Positions 50,961 to 59,923 of a stretch of DNA of 64,000 nucleotides are shown here, in pieces. Below the pieces are notes generated by a model. That model was given only the letters and a program-made list of their open reading frames with translations. It did not search any database and had not been told where the DNA came from. The translations under genes and the position numbers were made by a program. Source of the stretch: Actinophytocola gossypii (GTDB lineage: Bacteria > Actinomycetota > Actinomycetes > Mycobacteriales > Pseudonocardiaceae). Each line of letters starts with the position of its first letter. Within the stretch, counting starts at the first letter, position 1. The stretch is from the NCBI RefSeq assembly GCF_025165815.1, contig NZ_JAFFZE010000027.1, forward strand, positions 1 to 64,000. Direction: 5' to 3'.

Positions 50961-51038
50961 CGGCGTCAGAGCCGCGTTTCCTCGATCAACACCGCCGCAT
51001 GCGAGTGATGCGGCGATCTTTCGAACTACCCTGGGCGA

Positions 51039-51683
51039 ATGAACGCAGTGAACAAGCGCGCCCTGTTCGTGCGGGGAGGCTGGCCGGGTCACGAACCCGT
51101 GGCCGCCACCGACCGCTATGCCGCCCGGCTGACCGGGTATGAGGTGTCCATTTCGGACTCATTGGACGTCTACCTGGACGATCTGTCCGGTTTCGACCTG
51201 ATCGTGCAGTGTTGGTCGATGGGGCAGGCCACCGAGGCGCAGGTCGCCGGGTTGAGCGCCGCGGTGCGCGCGGGTACCGGGTTCGCGGGCTGGCACGGCG
51301 GGATCGTCGACGCCTTTCGCGACCGGCCCGGCTACCACCTGCTGACCGGCGGGCAGTTCGTCCACCACGCCAAGGAGTTCACGCGGTACGACGTGCGCGT
51401 GGTCGCCGAGCACCCGATCGTCGACGGGATCGGCACCTTCGAGGTGCACAGCGAGCAGTACTACGTGCACGCCGACCCGGGCAACGAGGTGCTCGCGGTC
51501 ACCGACTACAACGACGACCCCGACCTGCCCTGGATCGGCCACCCGACGATGCCGGTGACGTGGGTCCGGCGGCACGGCGCGGGCCGGGTGTTCGTCACGA
51601 CCGTCGGGCACCGCCTCGCCGACCTCGAGGTTCCCGAGGTCGACACGATGATCATGAGGGGGCTCGCGTGGGCGACGCGTTGA
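51039..51683 (+). CDS. ThuA domain protein
   Basis: A 214-residue glutamine-amidotransferase-like ThuA protein. Segments GGWPGHEPVAATDRYA, VQCWSMGQ, GTGFAGWHGG and EHPIVDGI fit the family, which takes part in sugar (trehalose-like) catabolism. It overlaps the next gene, a Gfo/Idh/MocA dehydrogenase, by 16 bases. ThuA and ThuB (a Gfo/Idh/MocA protein) form a known pair, so the two likely oxidise and process a disaccharide or keto-sugar. Confidence 0.9.
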   Translation: MNAVNKRALFVRGGWPGHEPVAATDRYAARLTGYEVSISDSLDVYLDDLSGFDLIVQCWSMGQATEAQVAGLSAAVRAGTGFAGWHGGIVDAFRDRPGYHLLTGGQFVHHAKEFTRYDVRVVAEHPIVDGIGTFEVHSEQYYVHADPGNEVLAVTDYNDDPDLPWIGHPTMPVTWVRRHGAGRVFVTTVGHRLADLEVPEVDTMIMRGLAWATR

Positions 51684-52756
51684 GGATCGGTGTCATCGGC
51701 GCCGGCAACATCATCGGGCAGTACCTCGACACGCTCCCCCGGCTGCCGGGTGTGCGGATCACGGCGGTCGCCGACCTCGATCCGGCCCGGGCCGCGGCGG
51801 TCGCCGACGCGCACGACGGCGTTCGGGCCACCGACCCCGCCGACCTGTGCACGGCCGAGGACGTCGACCTGGTGCTGAACCTGACCGTGCCGGCCGCGCA
51901 CGCGGACGTGGCGTTGGCCGCGATCGCCGGTGGCAAGCACGTCTACACCGAGAAGCCGCTCGCACTCACCACCGGCGCCGCGCGTGAGGTGCTCGACGCC
52001 GCCGCCCGCGCGGGCGTGCGGGTGGGGTGCGCGCCGGACACCGTGCTCGGCACCGGAACCCAGACCGCGCGCCGCTGCGTCGACGACGGGCGGATCGGGC
52101 GGCCGGTCGCCGCGACCGCGTTCCTCACCTCGTCCGGGCCGGAGCGCTGGCACCCGTCGCCGGAGTTCTTCTACCGCACCGGGGGCGGGCCGCTGTTCGA
52201 CATGGGGCCGTACTACCTGACGGCGCTGGTCACCCTGCTCGGGCCGGTGGCGCGGGTGTCGGGGATGGCCGCGACGCCGCGCGCGACCCGGGTCGTGGGC
52301 AGCGGACCGCTTCAGGGCACCGAGGTGCCGGTCGAGGTGGCGACGCACGTGACCGGGCTGCTGGAACACGAGTCGGGCGCGCTGTCGACGCTGGTGATGA
52401 GCTTCGACGTGTGGGCGGCGCAGCTGCCGAGGATCGAGGTGTACGGCACCGAGGGGTCGGTGTCGGTGCCGGACCCGAACGGGTTCGGCGGCGAGGTCCG
52501 GCTGTTCACTTCGGTCAGTCCGCAGTGGACGGACGTCGCGGTGTCCTCTGGTCATCGCGATGCGGGGCGCGGGATCGGGGTCGCCGACCTGGCCGGCGCG
52601 CTCGTCGACGGCGGCACGCACCGCGCCTCCGGCGAGCTGGCCCACCACGTGCTGGACGTGATGGAGTCGCTGCTGCGGGCGGCGGACTCCGGCCGGGCCG
52701 AGGAGGTCACGAGTACCTGTCCCCGGCCCGCGCCGGTGCCGCTCAGCTCGGACTGA
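51668..52756 (+). CDS. Gfo/Idh/MocA family oxidoreductase (ThuB-like)
   Basis: A 362-residue NAD(P)-dependent sugar dehydrogenase. The N-terminal dinucleotide motif is RIGVIGAGNIIGQYL, the conserved GGKHVYTEKPLAL carries the catalytic EKP lysine, and FDMGPYYLTALVTLLGP is the C-terminal domain signature. GTG 51668 follows GAGGGG; TTG 51680, which overlaps the ThuA stop, is an alternative. It likely oxidises a sugar with its ThuA partner. Its stop region overlaps a convergent CNNM gene by 14 bases. Confidence 0.9.
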   Translation: MGDALRIGVIGAGNIIGQYLDTLPRLPGVRITAVADLDPARAAAVADAHDGVRATDPADLCTAEDVDLVLNLTVPAAHADVALAAIAGGKHVYTEKPLALTTGAAREVLDAAARAGVRVGCAPDTVLGTGTQTARRCVDDGRIGRPVAATAFLTSSGPERWHPSPEFFYRTGGGPLFDMGPYYLTALVTLLGPVARVSGMAATPRATRVVGSGPLQGTEVPVEVATHVTGLLEHESGALSTLVMSFDVWAAQLPRIEVYGTEGSVSVPDPNGFGGEVRLFTSVSPQWTDVAVSSGHRDAGRGIGVADLAGALVDGGTHRASGELAHHVLDVMESLLRAADSGRAEEVTSTCPRPAPVPLSSD

Positions 52757-53756
52757 CCCCCGCCGACGGCAGCAGCTGGTCGAGCAGGTCGTGCAGGGTG
52801 ACCAGACCGGCCAGCTCGCCGCCGGCGTAGACCAGCGCGAGGTGGTTGCTGCGATCCCGCATCGTGGTGAGCGCGGTGTGCGCTGGCGTGTCGTCCGGGA
52901 TGGTGAGCACCGGGTGCATCAGCTCGCCCGCGGTGCGGGTGCCGGTGAGCGCGTCCCGCACGTGCACCACACCCCGGGGTTCGCCGTCCCACACCACGAA
53001 CCGCAGGTGCCCGCTCTCCCTGGCCGCCGCGCGGACGGCCTCCGCGCCGTCGGTCGGGGCGACGGTGACCAGCTCGCCGCGCGGCCGCATGATCTCCCGC
53101 ACCGGGCGGGTGTGCAGGTCGAGCGCGGTGGCGAGCTGGTCGTGCCGGCGCTCGTCGAGCGCGCCGACCTCGCTGGAGTGGTCGAGCAGCTGACGCAGGT
53201 CCTCCGGCGTGTGTCCGCTGTCCAGCTCGTCCACCGGCTGCACGCCGACCAGGCGTAGGCAGCGGTTCGCCAGCCCGTTGAGCGCGACCAGCGCCGGGCG
53301 GGTGAGCCACATGAACGCGCGCATCGGGATCGCGAGCAGGGTGGCGGAGCGCTCCGGGTGCGCGATCGCCCACGACTTGGGGGCCATCTCGCCGACCACC
53401 AGGTGGATGAACGTCACGATGATGAGCGAGAGCACGAACGCGATCACGTCGGCACTCGCCGCCGGGAGACCCCAGGACGACATCAGCGGCGTCATCATGT
53501 GGTGCACGCTGGGTTTGGTGACCGCGCCGAGCACCAGCGTGCACAGCGTGATGCCGAGCTGGGAACCGGCGAGCAGCATGGACAGGTCACGGGCACTGCG
53601 CAGCGCCGCGCGGGCGGAGACGCTGTGCTCCGCGTCCTCGGCGAGCCGGTGCCCACGCGCGGCGACCAGCGCGAACTCGATCGCCACGAAGAACGCCGAC
53701 AACGCCACGACCAGCACCGTGATCACAATGGCGACCAGCGGACTCAGTTCACTCAT
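52743..53756 (-). CDS. CNNM/CBS-domain membrane protein (short type)
   Basis: A 337-residue membrane protein of the CNNM/CorB (HlyC/CorC) family. The N-terminal DUF21 domain has about three to four hydrophobic segments (VAIVITVLVVALSAFFVAIE, ADVIAFVLSLIIVTFIHLVV, with GEMAPKSWAI). A CBS pair follows from about residue 205 (VREIMRPRGELVTV). No CorC_HlyC C-terminal domain is present. It overlaps the upstream paralogue by 4 bases (ATGA). The family is linked to magnesium homeostasis. Confidence 0.9.
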   Translation of the reverse strand: MSELSPLVAIVITVLVVALSAFFVAIEFALVAARGHRLAEDAEHSVSARAALRSARDLSMLLAGSQLGITLCTLVLGAVTKPSVHHMMTPLMSSWGLPAASADVIAFVLSLIIVTFIHLVVGEMAPKSWAIAHPERSATLLAIPMRAFMWLTRPALVALNGLANRCLRLVGVQPVDELDSGHTPEDLRQLLDHSSEVGALDERRHDQLATALDLHTRPVREIMRPRGELVTVAPTDGAEAVRAAARESGHLRFVVWDGEPRGVVHVRDALTGTRTAGELMHPVLTIPDDTPAHTALTTMRDRSNHLALVYAGGELAGLVTLHDLLDQLLPSAGVSPS

Positions 53757-55114
53757 CTGGCCACCTCCGCGTCGTGGCGGACCAGGCGGACGGTGTCCGG
53801 GACGCGCCGGACGACCGTGCGGACCTCGACGGTCAGCCTGGTCGGGGAGTCCTCCGCGGCGCCTGGTTCGGACGGGAGGTCGACGGTGACCTTGTCGCCC
53901 GGCGCGGGGAGGCGTTGCAGCTCGGTGAGCACCAGGCCGGCGACGGTCTGGTAGTCACCGGCCGGGAGGTCGTGGCCGAGCAGGCGTTCCGCCTCGTCGA
54001 TGTGCATGGTGCCGGGCACGAGCCAGCCGCCCTCCTCGCCGGGGCTGGCGCGGTCGGCGCCGAGCGGGTCGTGCTCGTCGGTGATTTCGCCGACCAGTTC
54101 CTCGGCGATGTCCTCACTGGTGACCACGCCGGCGAGGCCGCCGTACTCGTCGACGACGCAGGCGAACTCCTCGCCCGCGTCGCGCAGCTGGTCGAGCACC
54201 GTGGTCAGCGACAGCGACGCCGGCACCATCACCGGCCGGCGCGCGATCTCCGCGACCGTGGTGGTGTCCAGCCGGTCCTCGCCGAGCGCGAGCACCTCGC
54301 GCAGGCACACCACGCCGACGACGTCGTCCACGTCGCCGCCGAGTACCGGCAGTCGCGAGTGGCCGGACGCCATCAGCGCGACCGCCTCGCGCACCGGCTC
54401 GCCAGCACCGATCGTGGTGACCCTGGGGCGCGGGATCATCGCGTGCTCGGCGGTGCTCTCCTGGAAGTCCAGCACGCGGTCCAGCAGCGCCGACAGCTCC
54501 GCCGGCAGGTCGCCGCGGTCCCGGGACTGCGCCACGATGTGCTCGAGGTCGCGCGGGGTGGCGGCGTGCTCGACGTCGTGCACCGGCTCGATCCGGATCG
54601 CGCGCAGCAGCAGCTCGGCGGCCCGGTCGAACAGCCAGATGAGCCAGCCGAACAGGCTCAGGTAGATCCCGGTCGACCGGGCGAGGCGCAGCGCGACCGG
54701 CTCCGGGCGGGCGATGGCGAGGTTCTTCGGGAACAGCTCGCCGAACACCATCTGCACCACGGTGGACAGCAGCAGCGCGAACACGGTTCCGATGGCGACG
54801 CCGACCCCGGTCGGCACACCGACGCCGCCGAACAGCACTCCGATGCCGTGGCCGATCAGCGGCTCGGCGACGTAGCCGACGAGCAGACCGGTGACGGTGA
54901 TGCCGAGCTGGGCTCCGGAGAGCATGAACGAGGTACGGCTGGTGATCTTCAGCGCACGCGCGGCGCCGGCGTCACCGGCCGCGGCCCTGGCCTTCAGCCG
55001 CGACCTGTCGACGGCCATGTACCCGAACTCCTGCGCGACGAAGTACCCCGTCAGCACGGAGAGCAGGACGACGACGACCACTCCGAGCAACACACCGAGC
55101 AGGCTGGCGATCAC
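53753..55114 (-). CDS. CNNM/CBS/CorC_HlyC membrane protein (long type)
   Basis: A 453-residue paralogue with a DUF21 membrane domain (FVAQEFGYMAVDRSRLKARA, FGELFPKNLAIARPEP), two CBS repeats from about residue 215 (MIPRPRVTTIGAGEPVREAV), and a C-terminal CorC_HlyC domain (DLPAGDYQTVAGLVLTELQR). GTG 55114 overlaps the stop of a 41-codon leader ORF. The long-short pair is common in actinomycetes and is probably a heteromeric magnesium-related transporter. Confidence 0.92.
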   Translation of the reverse strand: MIASLLGVLLGVVVVVLLSVLTGYFVAQEFGYMAVDRSRLKARAAAGDAGAARALKITSRTSFMLSGAQLGITVTGLLVGYVAEPLIGHGIGVLFGGVGVPTGVGVAIGTVFALLLSTVVQMVFGELFPKNLAIARPEPVALRLARSTGIYLSLFGWLIWLFDRAAELLLRAIRIEPVHDVEHAATPRDLEHIVAQSRDRGDLPAELSALLDRVLDFQESTAEHAMIPRPRVTTIGAGEPVREAVALMASGHSRLPVLGGDVDDVVGVVCLREVLALGEDRLDTTTVAEIARRPVMVPASLSLTTVLDQLRDAGEEFACVVDEYGGLAGVVTSEDIAEELVGEITDEHDPLGADRASPGEEGGWLVPGTMHIDEAERLLGHDLPAGDYQTVAGLVLTELQRLPAPGDKVTVDLPSEPGAAEDSPTRLTVEVRTVVRRVPDTVRLVRHDAEVAR

Positions 55115-55236
55115 GTGCCCACCGCCTCGGAGTGTTCATCGGCGGGCACGTGTCTAGGGCAGGGCGGATCTGGATCTGGGGCGCAGCGTCCACTGTCGCT
55201 CGAGGGGACGCTGTCGGTACTTCGATAGGGGTCCAT
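55111..55236 (-). CDS. 41-residue leader ORF coupled to the CNNM pair
   Basis: ATG 55236 follows GTGAGAGGATC, and the TGA (55111-55113) overlaps the GTG start of the CNNM gene as GTGA. The peptide is hydrophilic, Pro/Asp/Ser-rich, with two cysteines (GRCAPDPDPPCPRHV). CNNM translation would depend on ribosomes finishing this ORF, so it may act as a sensing leader, by analogy with proline-rich leaders that control magnesium transport genes in enterobacteria. That role is inference. Confidence 0.55.
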   Translation of the reverse strand: MDPYRSTDSVPSSDSGRCAPDPDPPCPRHVPADEHSEAVGT

Positions 55237-55306
55237 GATCCTCTCACCCGCGCACTGTCCGGATACGTGTCCCCAAAATACCAGCACACCCGTCCCCGTC
55301 GAGTGG

Positions 55307-56308
55307 CTAACGTGTCCTCTCGCTGTCCAGTTGGGCCATCATCGGCGCCCGGTACCGGTCGCCGGCCGCCGCGTCCTTGGGCACCGCGCGCTCGATCGCG
55401 GCCAGGTCGTCCGCGCCGAGGTGGACCGCCGCGGCGCCGAGCGACTCCGCCAGCCGCTCCCGGGTGCGCGCGCCGACCAGCGGCACGATGTCCGCGCCCC
55501 GCTGGGCGACCCACGCCACCGCGACCTGCGCGATGGTCGCGCCCTTGGCCTCGGCGACCGCGCGCAGCGACTCGACCAGCGCCAGGTTCCGTTCGACGTT
55601 GCCCTCCTGGAACCTCGGGTTGCTCGCCCGGAAGTCGGTCGCGGTCAGCTCGCGCGACGGGTCCCAGTGCCCGCTGAGCAGGCCGCGGGAGAGCACCCCG
55701 TACGCGGTGACCCCGATCCCCAGCTCCCGCGCCACCGGCAGGATCTCCGCCTCGATCCCCCGGGACAGCAGGGAGTACTCGATCTGCAGGTCGACGATCG
55801 GGTGCACGGCGGCGGCCCGGCGCATGGTCTCGGCGCCGACCTCGGACAGGCCGATGTGGCGGATGTGGCCTGCCTCGACCAGCTCGGCGAGCGCGCCGAC
55901 GGTGTCCTCGATCGGCACGTCCGGGTCCAGCCGCGCCGGCCGGTACACGTCGATGTGGTCGGTGCCGAGCCGGCGCAGGCTGTAGGCGGCGAAGGTCTTC
56001 ACCGCGGCCGGCCGCGCGTCGTGGCCGAGCCAGCTGCCGTCGGGGCCGCGCAGGGCGCCGAACTTGACGCTGATCACCACCCGGTCGCGGTCGACGCCGC
56101 GCAGGGCGTCGCGGAGCAGCAGCTCGTTGGTGCCCATGCCGTAGAAGTCGCCGGTGTCGAGCAGGGTCACGCCTGCCTCGACGGCGGCGTGGATGGTGGC
56201 CACGGACTCGGCCTCGTCGGCCGGGCCGTAGAGGTCGGACATGCCCATCAGTCCGAGACCGATCTCCGAGACGGTCGGACCGGTGGACCCGAGCTGGCGC
56301 GTGCGCAT
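55307..56308 (-). CDS. Aldo/keto reductase
   Basis: A 333-residue TIM-barrel NADPH oxidoreductase. ATG 56308 follows AGGAGT. The opening RTRQLGSTGPTVSEIGLGLM, the DTGDFYGMGTNELLL segment with catalytic Asp and Tyr, and KFGALRGPDGSW fit the AKR family of the YakC/Tas type. It is divergent from a GNAT gene across 74 bases that hold an inverted repeat. Substrate unknown. Confidence 0.92.
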   Translation of the reverse strand: MRTRQLGSTGPTVSEIGLGLMGMSDLYGPADEAESVATIHAAVEAGVTLLDTGDFYGMGTNELLLRDALRGVDRDRVVISVKFGALRGPDGSWLGHDARPAAVKTFAAYSLRRLGTDHIDVYRPARLDPDVPIEDTVGALAELVEAGHIRHIGLSEVGAETMRRAAAVHPIVDLQIEYSLLSRGIEAEILPVARELGIGVTAYGVLSRGLLSGHWDPSRELTATDFRASNPRFQEGNVERNLALVESLRAVAEAKGATIAQVAVAWVAQRGADIVPLVGARTRERLAESLGAAAVHLGADDLAAIERAVPKDAAAGDRYRAPMMAQLDSERTR

Positions 56309-56330
56309 GGAACTCCTCGATGTTTCCGTT

Positions 56331-56350
56331 GATACCAGTTTAAGAGTATC
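56331..56350. promoter_or_regulatory. Operator-like inverted repeat between AKR and GNAT genes
   Basis: GATAC (56331-56335) and GTATC (56346-56350) are exact inverted arms around CAGTTTAAGA, in an AT-rich island between divergent genes; a further GATATC lies at 56354-56359. It may be the binding site of an unlinked regulator and also contains the promoters. Confidence 0.45.
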
Positions 56351-56382
56351 ACTGATATCCGCCGCGCGAGTAATCTGCACGC

Positions 56383-56916
56383 ATGGGCGTACTCACCACC
56401 GAGCGGCTCGTCGTGCGCGAGTGGGAGCTCGACGACGCGGATGCCGCGCTGGAGATCTACGGCGTCGACAAGGTCACCCGGTGGCTGACGCCGGCCATGG
56501 GCCAGATCGCCGACACCGACGCGATGCGCCTGCTGTTACAGGCGTGGATCGAGGACCAGCCGAACATGCTGCCGCCACGCGGCCGCTGGGCCATCCAGCG
56601 CCGCGACACCGACGAGGTCATCGGGGGGCTCGGCATCCGGCTGCTGCCGCCGTACGAGGAGGACCTCGAACTCAGCTGGCAGCTGCGCCCCGAGGCCTGG
56701 GGCCACGGCTACGCCGCGGAGGCCGGGGCCGCGCTGATCAGCTGGGCGTTCACCCAGGAGATCGACGAGCTGTTCGCGGTCGCGCGCCCGTCCAACACCC
56801 GCGCCATCGGCACCGCCAAGCGCCTGGGCATGACCTGGGTGGGCGAGACCGACAAGTACTACAACCTGCGCCTGCAGGTCTTCCGGATCCGGCCGAGCGA
56901 CCTCATCGACGGCTAG
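56383..56916 (+). CDS. RimJ/RimL-type GNAT acetyltransferase
   Basis: A 177-residue acetyltransferase starting at ATG 56383. TTERLVVREWELDDADAAL is the usual opening of the RimJ/RimL group; LRPEAWGHGYAAEAGAALIS is the acetyl-CoA loop; RPSNTRAIGTAKRLGM is the C-terminal motif. The acceptor could be a protein N-terminus or small molecule. Its end overlaps the convergent lipid kinase gene by 14 bases. Confidence 0.9.
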   Translation: MGVLTTERLVVREWELDDADAALEIYGVDKVTRWLTPAMGQIADTDAMRLLLQAWIEDQPNMLPPRGRWAIQRRDTDEVIGGLGIRLLPPYEEDLELSWQLRPEAWGHGYAAEAGAALISWAFTQEIDELFAVARPSNTRAIGTAKRLGMTWVGETDKYYNLRLQVFRIRPSDLIDG

Positions 56917-57760
56917 GCACGACCACGTCCACGCCGCCGTCCAGCAGGGTGAACCGCGCCGGGTCGAGGTGGCGCAGCTCGCCGTCCACGTTGAACTCCC
57001 GCCGTGCCGGCAGCTCGACCTCGATCTCCGCGCCCCGGTGGTGCGGCACGTCGTCGAGGTGGGTCAGCATGCCGCGCCGCATGTGGTAGCCGATCCGGAC
57101 CAGCTTGAGCCGCGACCCGGCCGGCACGACCGCCACGTCGAGCCGGTGGTCGTCGCGGCGGGTGCCGCCGATGTTGGAGCCGCCGCCGAACGCGCCGGTG
57201 ACCGCGACCACCACCTGCCAGGCGTCACCGGTGAACACGGTCTCGCCGTCCCGGCGGACCCGGCAGCGCAGGTGCGGCGCGGTCACCCCGGCCCGCACCG
57301 CGCCGACGGCGTAGGCGAGCGCGCCGAGCCGGGCCTTGTGCGGGGTGGCCAGCCGGTTCGCCACCGCCGACAGGCCGGCCGCCGCCGCGTTCACGAACGG
57401 GAGGTCGCCGACGAGCCCGACCTCGCGGTGCTCCACCTCGGCGTCCTTGTCGGCGGCGAGCAGGCACGCGGTCGCCAGCTCGCGCGGCAGCCCGAGCGCG
57501 GTCGCGAAGTCGTTCGCGGTCCCGGTGGGCAGTACCGCGAGCGGCAGCCCGGCCCGGTTCGCCGCCCGCGCGGCCACGCCGATCGACCCGTCCCCACCGG
57601 CGACGACGATCCGGTCGAGGCCGGCCGGCAGCGGACCGTCCACCTCGTCCAGCGGAACGACGGTGACGTCCGCGCCGTAGTCCTCGAGATGCCGGCGGAC
57701 CACGGCGGTGTCGGTCCGGCCGCTGCCGGAGAGCTGGTTCGCGACCAGGGCGATGCGCAC
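56903..57760 (-). CDS. Diacylglycerol/lipid kinase family protein
   Basis: A 285-residue cytoplasmic lipid kinase. GTG 57760 is used; an upstream TTG gives a poor 13-residue extension. Catalytic segments are DRIVVAGGDGSIGVAARA (GGDGS loop) and AVLPTGTANDFATALGLP (PTGTxNDFA), and the C-terminal domain has HLDDVPHHRGAEIEVEL and NVDGEL. It would phosphorylate diacylglycerol or a related lipid. Gene order places it 25 bases after the SitI3-like immunity gene, possibly in the same transcript. Confidence 0.9.
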   Translation of the reverse strand: MRIALVANQLSGSGRTDTAVVRRHLEDYGADVTVVPLDEVDGPLPAGLDRIVVAGGDGSIGVAARAANRAGLPLAVLPTGTANDFATALGLPRELATACLLAADKDAEVEHREVGLVGDLPFVNAAAAGLSAVANRLATPHKARLGALAYAVGAVRAGVTAPHLRCRVRRDGETVFTGDAWQVVVAVTGAFGGGSNIGGTRRDDHRLDVAVVPAGSRLKLVRIGYHMRRGMLTHLDDVPHHRGAEIEVELPARREFNVDGELRHLDPARFTLLDGGVDVVVPSRR

Positions 57761-57785
57761 CGGCCGATTCTGCCCTGCCGCCCGC

Positions 57786-58265
57786 TCAGCTCTCGGCAAA
57801 GGTGTGCGTGGCGCGCCGGTACGGCTGGGACAGCGCCGCCCGCCGGTGCGCCGGCCACAGGTCGTCCTGCTCGTTCAGGGTCAGCTCGCCGCCGCGGCGC
57901 AACAGCCAGATGTCCTCGAACTCGCGGTGCAGCACGGCGTCGCCCGGCACGCGCTCGAACAGGCCGGAGACCAGGCGGGCGATGTCGTCCTGCTGGTAGT
58001 CGACCTCGCCCTCCTTGTCCAGGCGGAACGCCACCGACACCGTGGGCGTGAAGCCGAGGTCGTTGCGCACCGGGTCCCACGGGCGGGACTTCGCCTCGGT
58101 CACCCGGATCCAGGTGCCGAGGCCGGAGGTCGCGCCGTCGAGCAGGGCCTCCGGGGTGGTCGACTCGTCGAGCGCGCCCAGGCGGCGGCCGACCGCGTGC
58201 AGCTCCCCCGCGATCTGGTCGGCGGGCACCGGACAGGCCAGGGCCAGGCTGTAGGTGATGGCCAT
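57786..58265 (-). CDS. SitI3-family immunity-type protein
   Basis: A 159-residue cytoplasmic protein with strong SitI3-like features: MAITYSLALACPVPADQIAG at the start, TWIRVTEAKSRPWDPVRNDL, GFTPTVSVAFRLDKEGEVDY, and VPGDAVLHREFEDIWLLRRG. SitI3 proteins are immunity factors of polymorphic toxins (first seen in Myxococcus Sit systems). It starts 33 bases after the stop of the CdiA-C-tipped toxin, the usual toxin-immunity order, so it is the likely antidote. Its target has not been shown. Confidence 0.82.
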   Translation of the reverse strand: MAITYSLALACPVPADQIAGELHAVGRRLGALDESTTPEALLDGATSGLGTWIRVTEAKSRPWDPVRNDLGFTPTVSVAFRLDKEGEVDYQQDDIARLVSGLFERVPGDAVLHREFEDIWLLRRGGELTLNEQDDLWPAHRRAALSQPYRRATHTFAES

Positions 58266-58298
58266 GTGTTCCTCGGCTCGTGGATCGGGCTCGGCGAA

Positions 58299-59597
58299 TC
58301 AGGGATAGAAGTTAAGCACGTTGCCGTCGGCGTCGATGACGATGACCTCCTTGAGGCCCTCGATCGGCCAGTCGCGCAACTGGTTGCGCATCGCGTCCAG
58401 GCTTACCGAGCTGTCGGTGAGGTTCAGCACGACGCGCTCGGTCTGTCCGGCGTCGATCTTCTCCTGGATGTTCGCGGCGATGTTGCGGGCGTTGCCCGAG
58501 CTCGGCGCGTAGTTGTCGAAGATCTGGCCCTCGATGCGGTAGTCGGGGTTCTTGTCGCCCTCGACGGTCGGGTTCTGCTCGACGTCGTAGCCCTGCTGGG
58601 CCAGGGTCTGCGCGGACTCGTTCTCCCGCTCCAGCGAGCGCCGGGTCGCCGCGTCGTCGTTGTCGCGGATCCGGGTCGGGTGGCCGCCCGGTTCCGCGTT
58701 CGGGTCGGGGTCTCGGGAAGGCTGGGTGTGGTCGCCGTCGCCGCCGGTGCCGGGCGGGTCGTCCGGGTCGTCCGGCGGGTCGTCGCCACCCCCGTTCGGG
58801 TCGTTGGGATTGTCCGGGTCGTTCGGCGTGTCGCCGCGGCCGGTCAGCTCGTCGAGCTTGCGCTGGATCTGCCGGAACAGGTCGCCGAGCCGGCGCAGCA
58901 GCGGGATCAGGTTCTGAATGGTGCGCACGAGCTGCTTGACGACCTGCGCGATCCGCCCGGCCCACTTCGCCGCCGCGGTCGCGGCCTGCGCGGCGGCGGC
59001 CGGCGCGCCGACGATCGTGAGCGCCTCGGCCGCCCACACGACGAGCCGGCCGACGAGGTCGGCGATCAGGTCGCGCACGGTCTCCCGGACGACGCCGACC
59101 ACGACGCCGGCCATCTCGACCGCGCTGCCCAGTCCGTTGGCCGCCTCGGACGCGGCACCGACCAGCTCGCCGGTGTTCCGCGCGCGGCCGCGGTAGGAGT
59201 CGCCCGCGGTGCCGGTCCAGCCGCTGGTGTCGGTGCCGACGTCGCGGTCGTAGTCCGCGCGGACCTCGCCGACCTCGGTGGCGATGTTGCGCCAGGTCTG
59301 GGCGTGCGCGGCGACCGCGTCGGCGTTGCCGGCCAGCTTGTCGAGCATGTCCTGCAGCGGGCCGACGTGCTCGATGATGAACGACACCAGGTTGGAGGCG
59401 ACCGAGCCGATCGGGTCCATCGCGATCGACAGCGCTTCGAGCCCCGTGGTCAGCCCGCCGAGCCCGATGTCCACCCAGTCGCCGCTCTCGATGCCGGAGA
59501 CCAGGTCGGACACCGACTCGGCGATCCCGATGCCGGTGTACCACTCGGTGGAGTCCTGCTCCGGCGCCACCAGGTCGTCGGTCGTCGGCGGGGTCAT
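58299..59597 (-). CDS. ESX-type polymorphic toxin with CdiA-C (tRNase) tip
   Basis: A 432-residue toxin candidate. Residues 1-255 are helical and WXG100/LXG-like, with a GWTGTAGDSY motif (W127) and long hydrophobic helices. A Pro/Asp/Gly linker spans 256-312. Residues 318-432 match the CdiA C-terminal tRNase domain: ENESAQTLAQQGYDVEQNP, NPDYRIEGQIFDNYAPS, RNIAANIQEKIDAGQTERVV and DWPIEGLKEVIVI. The start overlaps the preceding EspC-like gene by 4 bases. It is probably exported by a type VII system and cuts tRNA in competitors. No ESX secretion machinery is in the window. Confidence 0.88.
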   Translation of the reverse strand: MTPPTTDDLVAPEQDSTEWYTGIGIAESVSDLVSGIESGDWVDIGLGGLTTGLEALSIAMDPIGSVASNLVSFIIEHVGPLQDMLDKLAGNADAVAAHAQTWRNIATEVGEVRADYDRDVGTDTSGWTGTAGDSYRGRARNTGELVGAASEAANGLGSAVEMAGVVVGVVRETVRDLIADLVGRLVVWAAEALTIVGAPAAAAQAATAAAKWAGRIAQVVKQLVRTIQNLIPLLRRLGDLFRQIQRKLDELTGRGDTPNDPDNPNDPNGGGDDPPDDPDDPPGTGGDGDHTQPSRDPDPNAEPGGHPTRIRDNDDAATRRSLERENESAQTLAQQGYDVEQNPTVEGDKNPDYRIEGQIFDNYAPSSGNARNIAANIQEKIDAGQTERVVLNLTDSSVSLDAMRNQLRDWPIEGLKEVIVIDADGNVLNFYP

Positions 59598-59908
59598 CGC
59601 ATACCGTCCTCGGTGGCGCGGAACCCGTCGGCGTGGTTCTCGTCGCGGCGCTCGTAGTCGTCGGCGGACTCGCGCAGGCTCTCCGCGACACCGGTGAAGC
59701 CGTCCTGCCCGGCGGTCAGAGCGTCAGCCGCCTGCTGCTCCAGCGGGTTGATCACCGGTGGGAGGAACTGGCAGATGATGCCGTACGCGTCGTCGGGCAT
59801 CACCTGGTTGGCGGCGTCCCGCGCGGTGCCCATGCGGCCGGCGAGGCCGTCGACCTTCCCCGCGTGGGTTCGCAGTTCGTCCGCGAGTACCTCGTAGCCG
59901 TCCGGCAT
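59594..59908 (-). CDS. Type VII secretion target, EspC/WXG100-like
   Basis: A 104-residue helical protein starting at ATG 59908 (GTG 59917 is an alternative). The opening MPDGYEVLADELRTHAGKVD is that of EspC/ESX-associated proteins, followed by a second helix with FTGVAESLRESADDYERRD. These small partners pair with, or guide, ESX substrates. It lies between a YbaB-like gene and the toxin, with 4-base overlap to the toxin and 15 bases after the YbaB-like stop. Confidence 0.82.
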   Translation of the reverse strand: MPDGYEVLADELRTHAGKVDGLAGRMGTARDAANQVMPDDAYGIICQFLPPVINPLEQQAADALTAGQDGFTGVAESLRESADDYERRDENHADGFRATEDGMR

Positions 59909-59923
59909 GCGCCCCACACCCCG

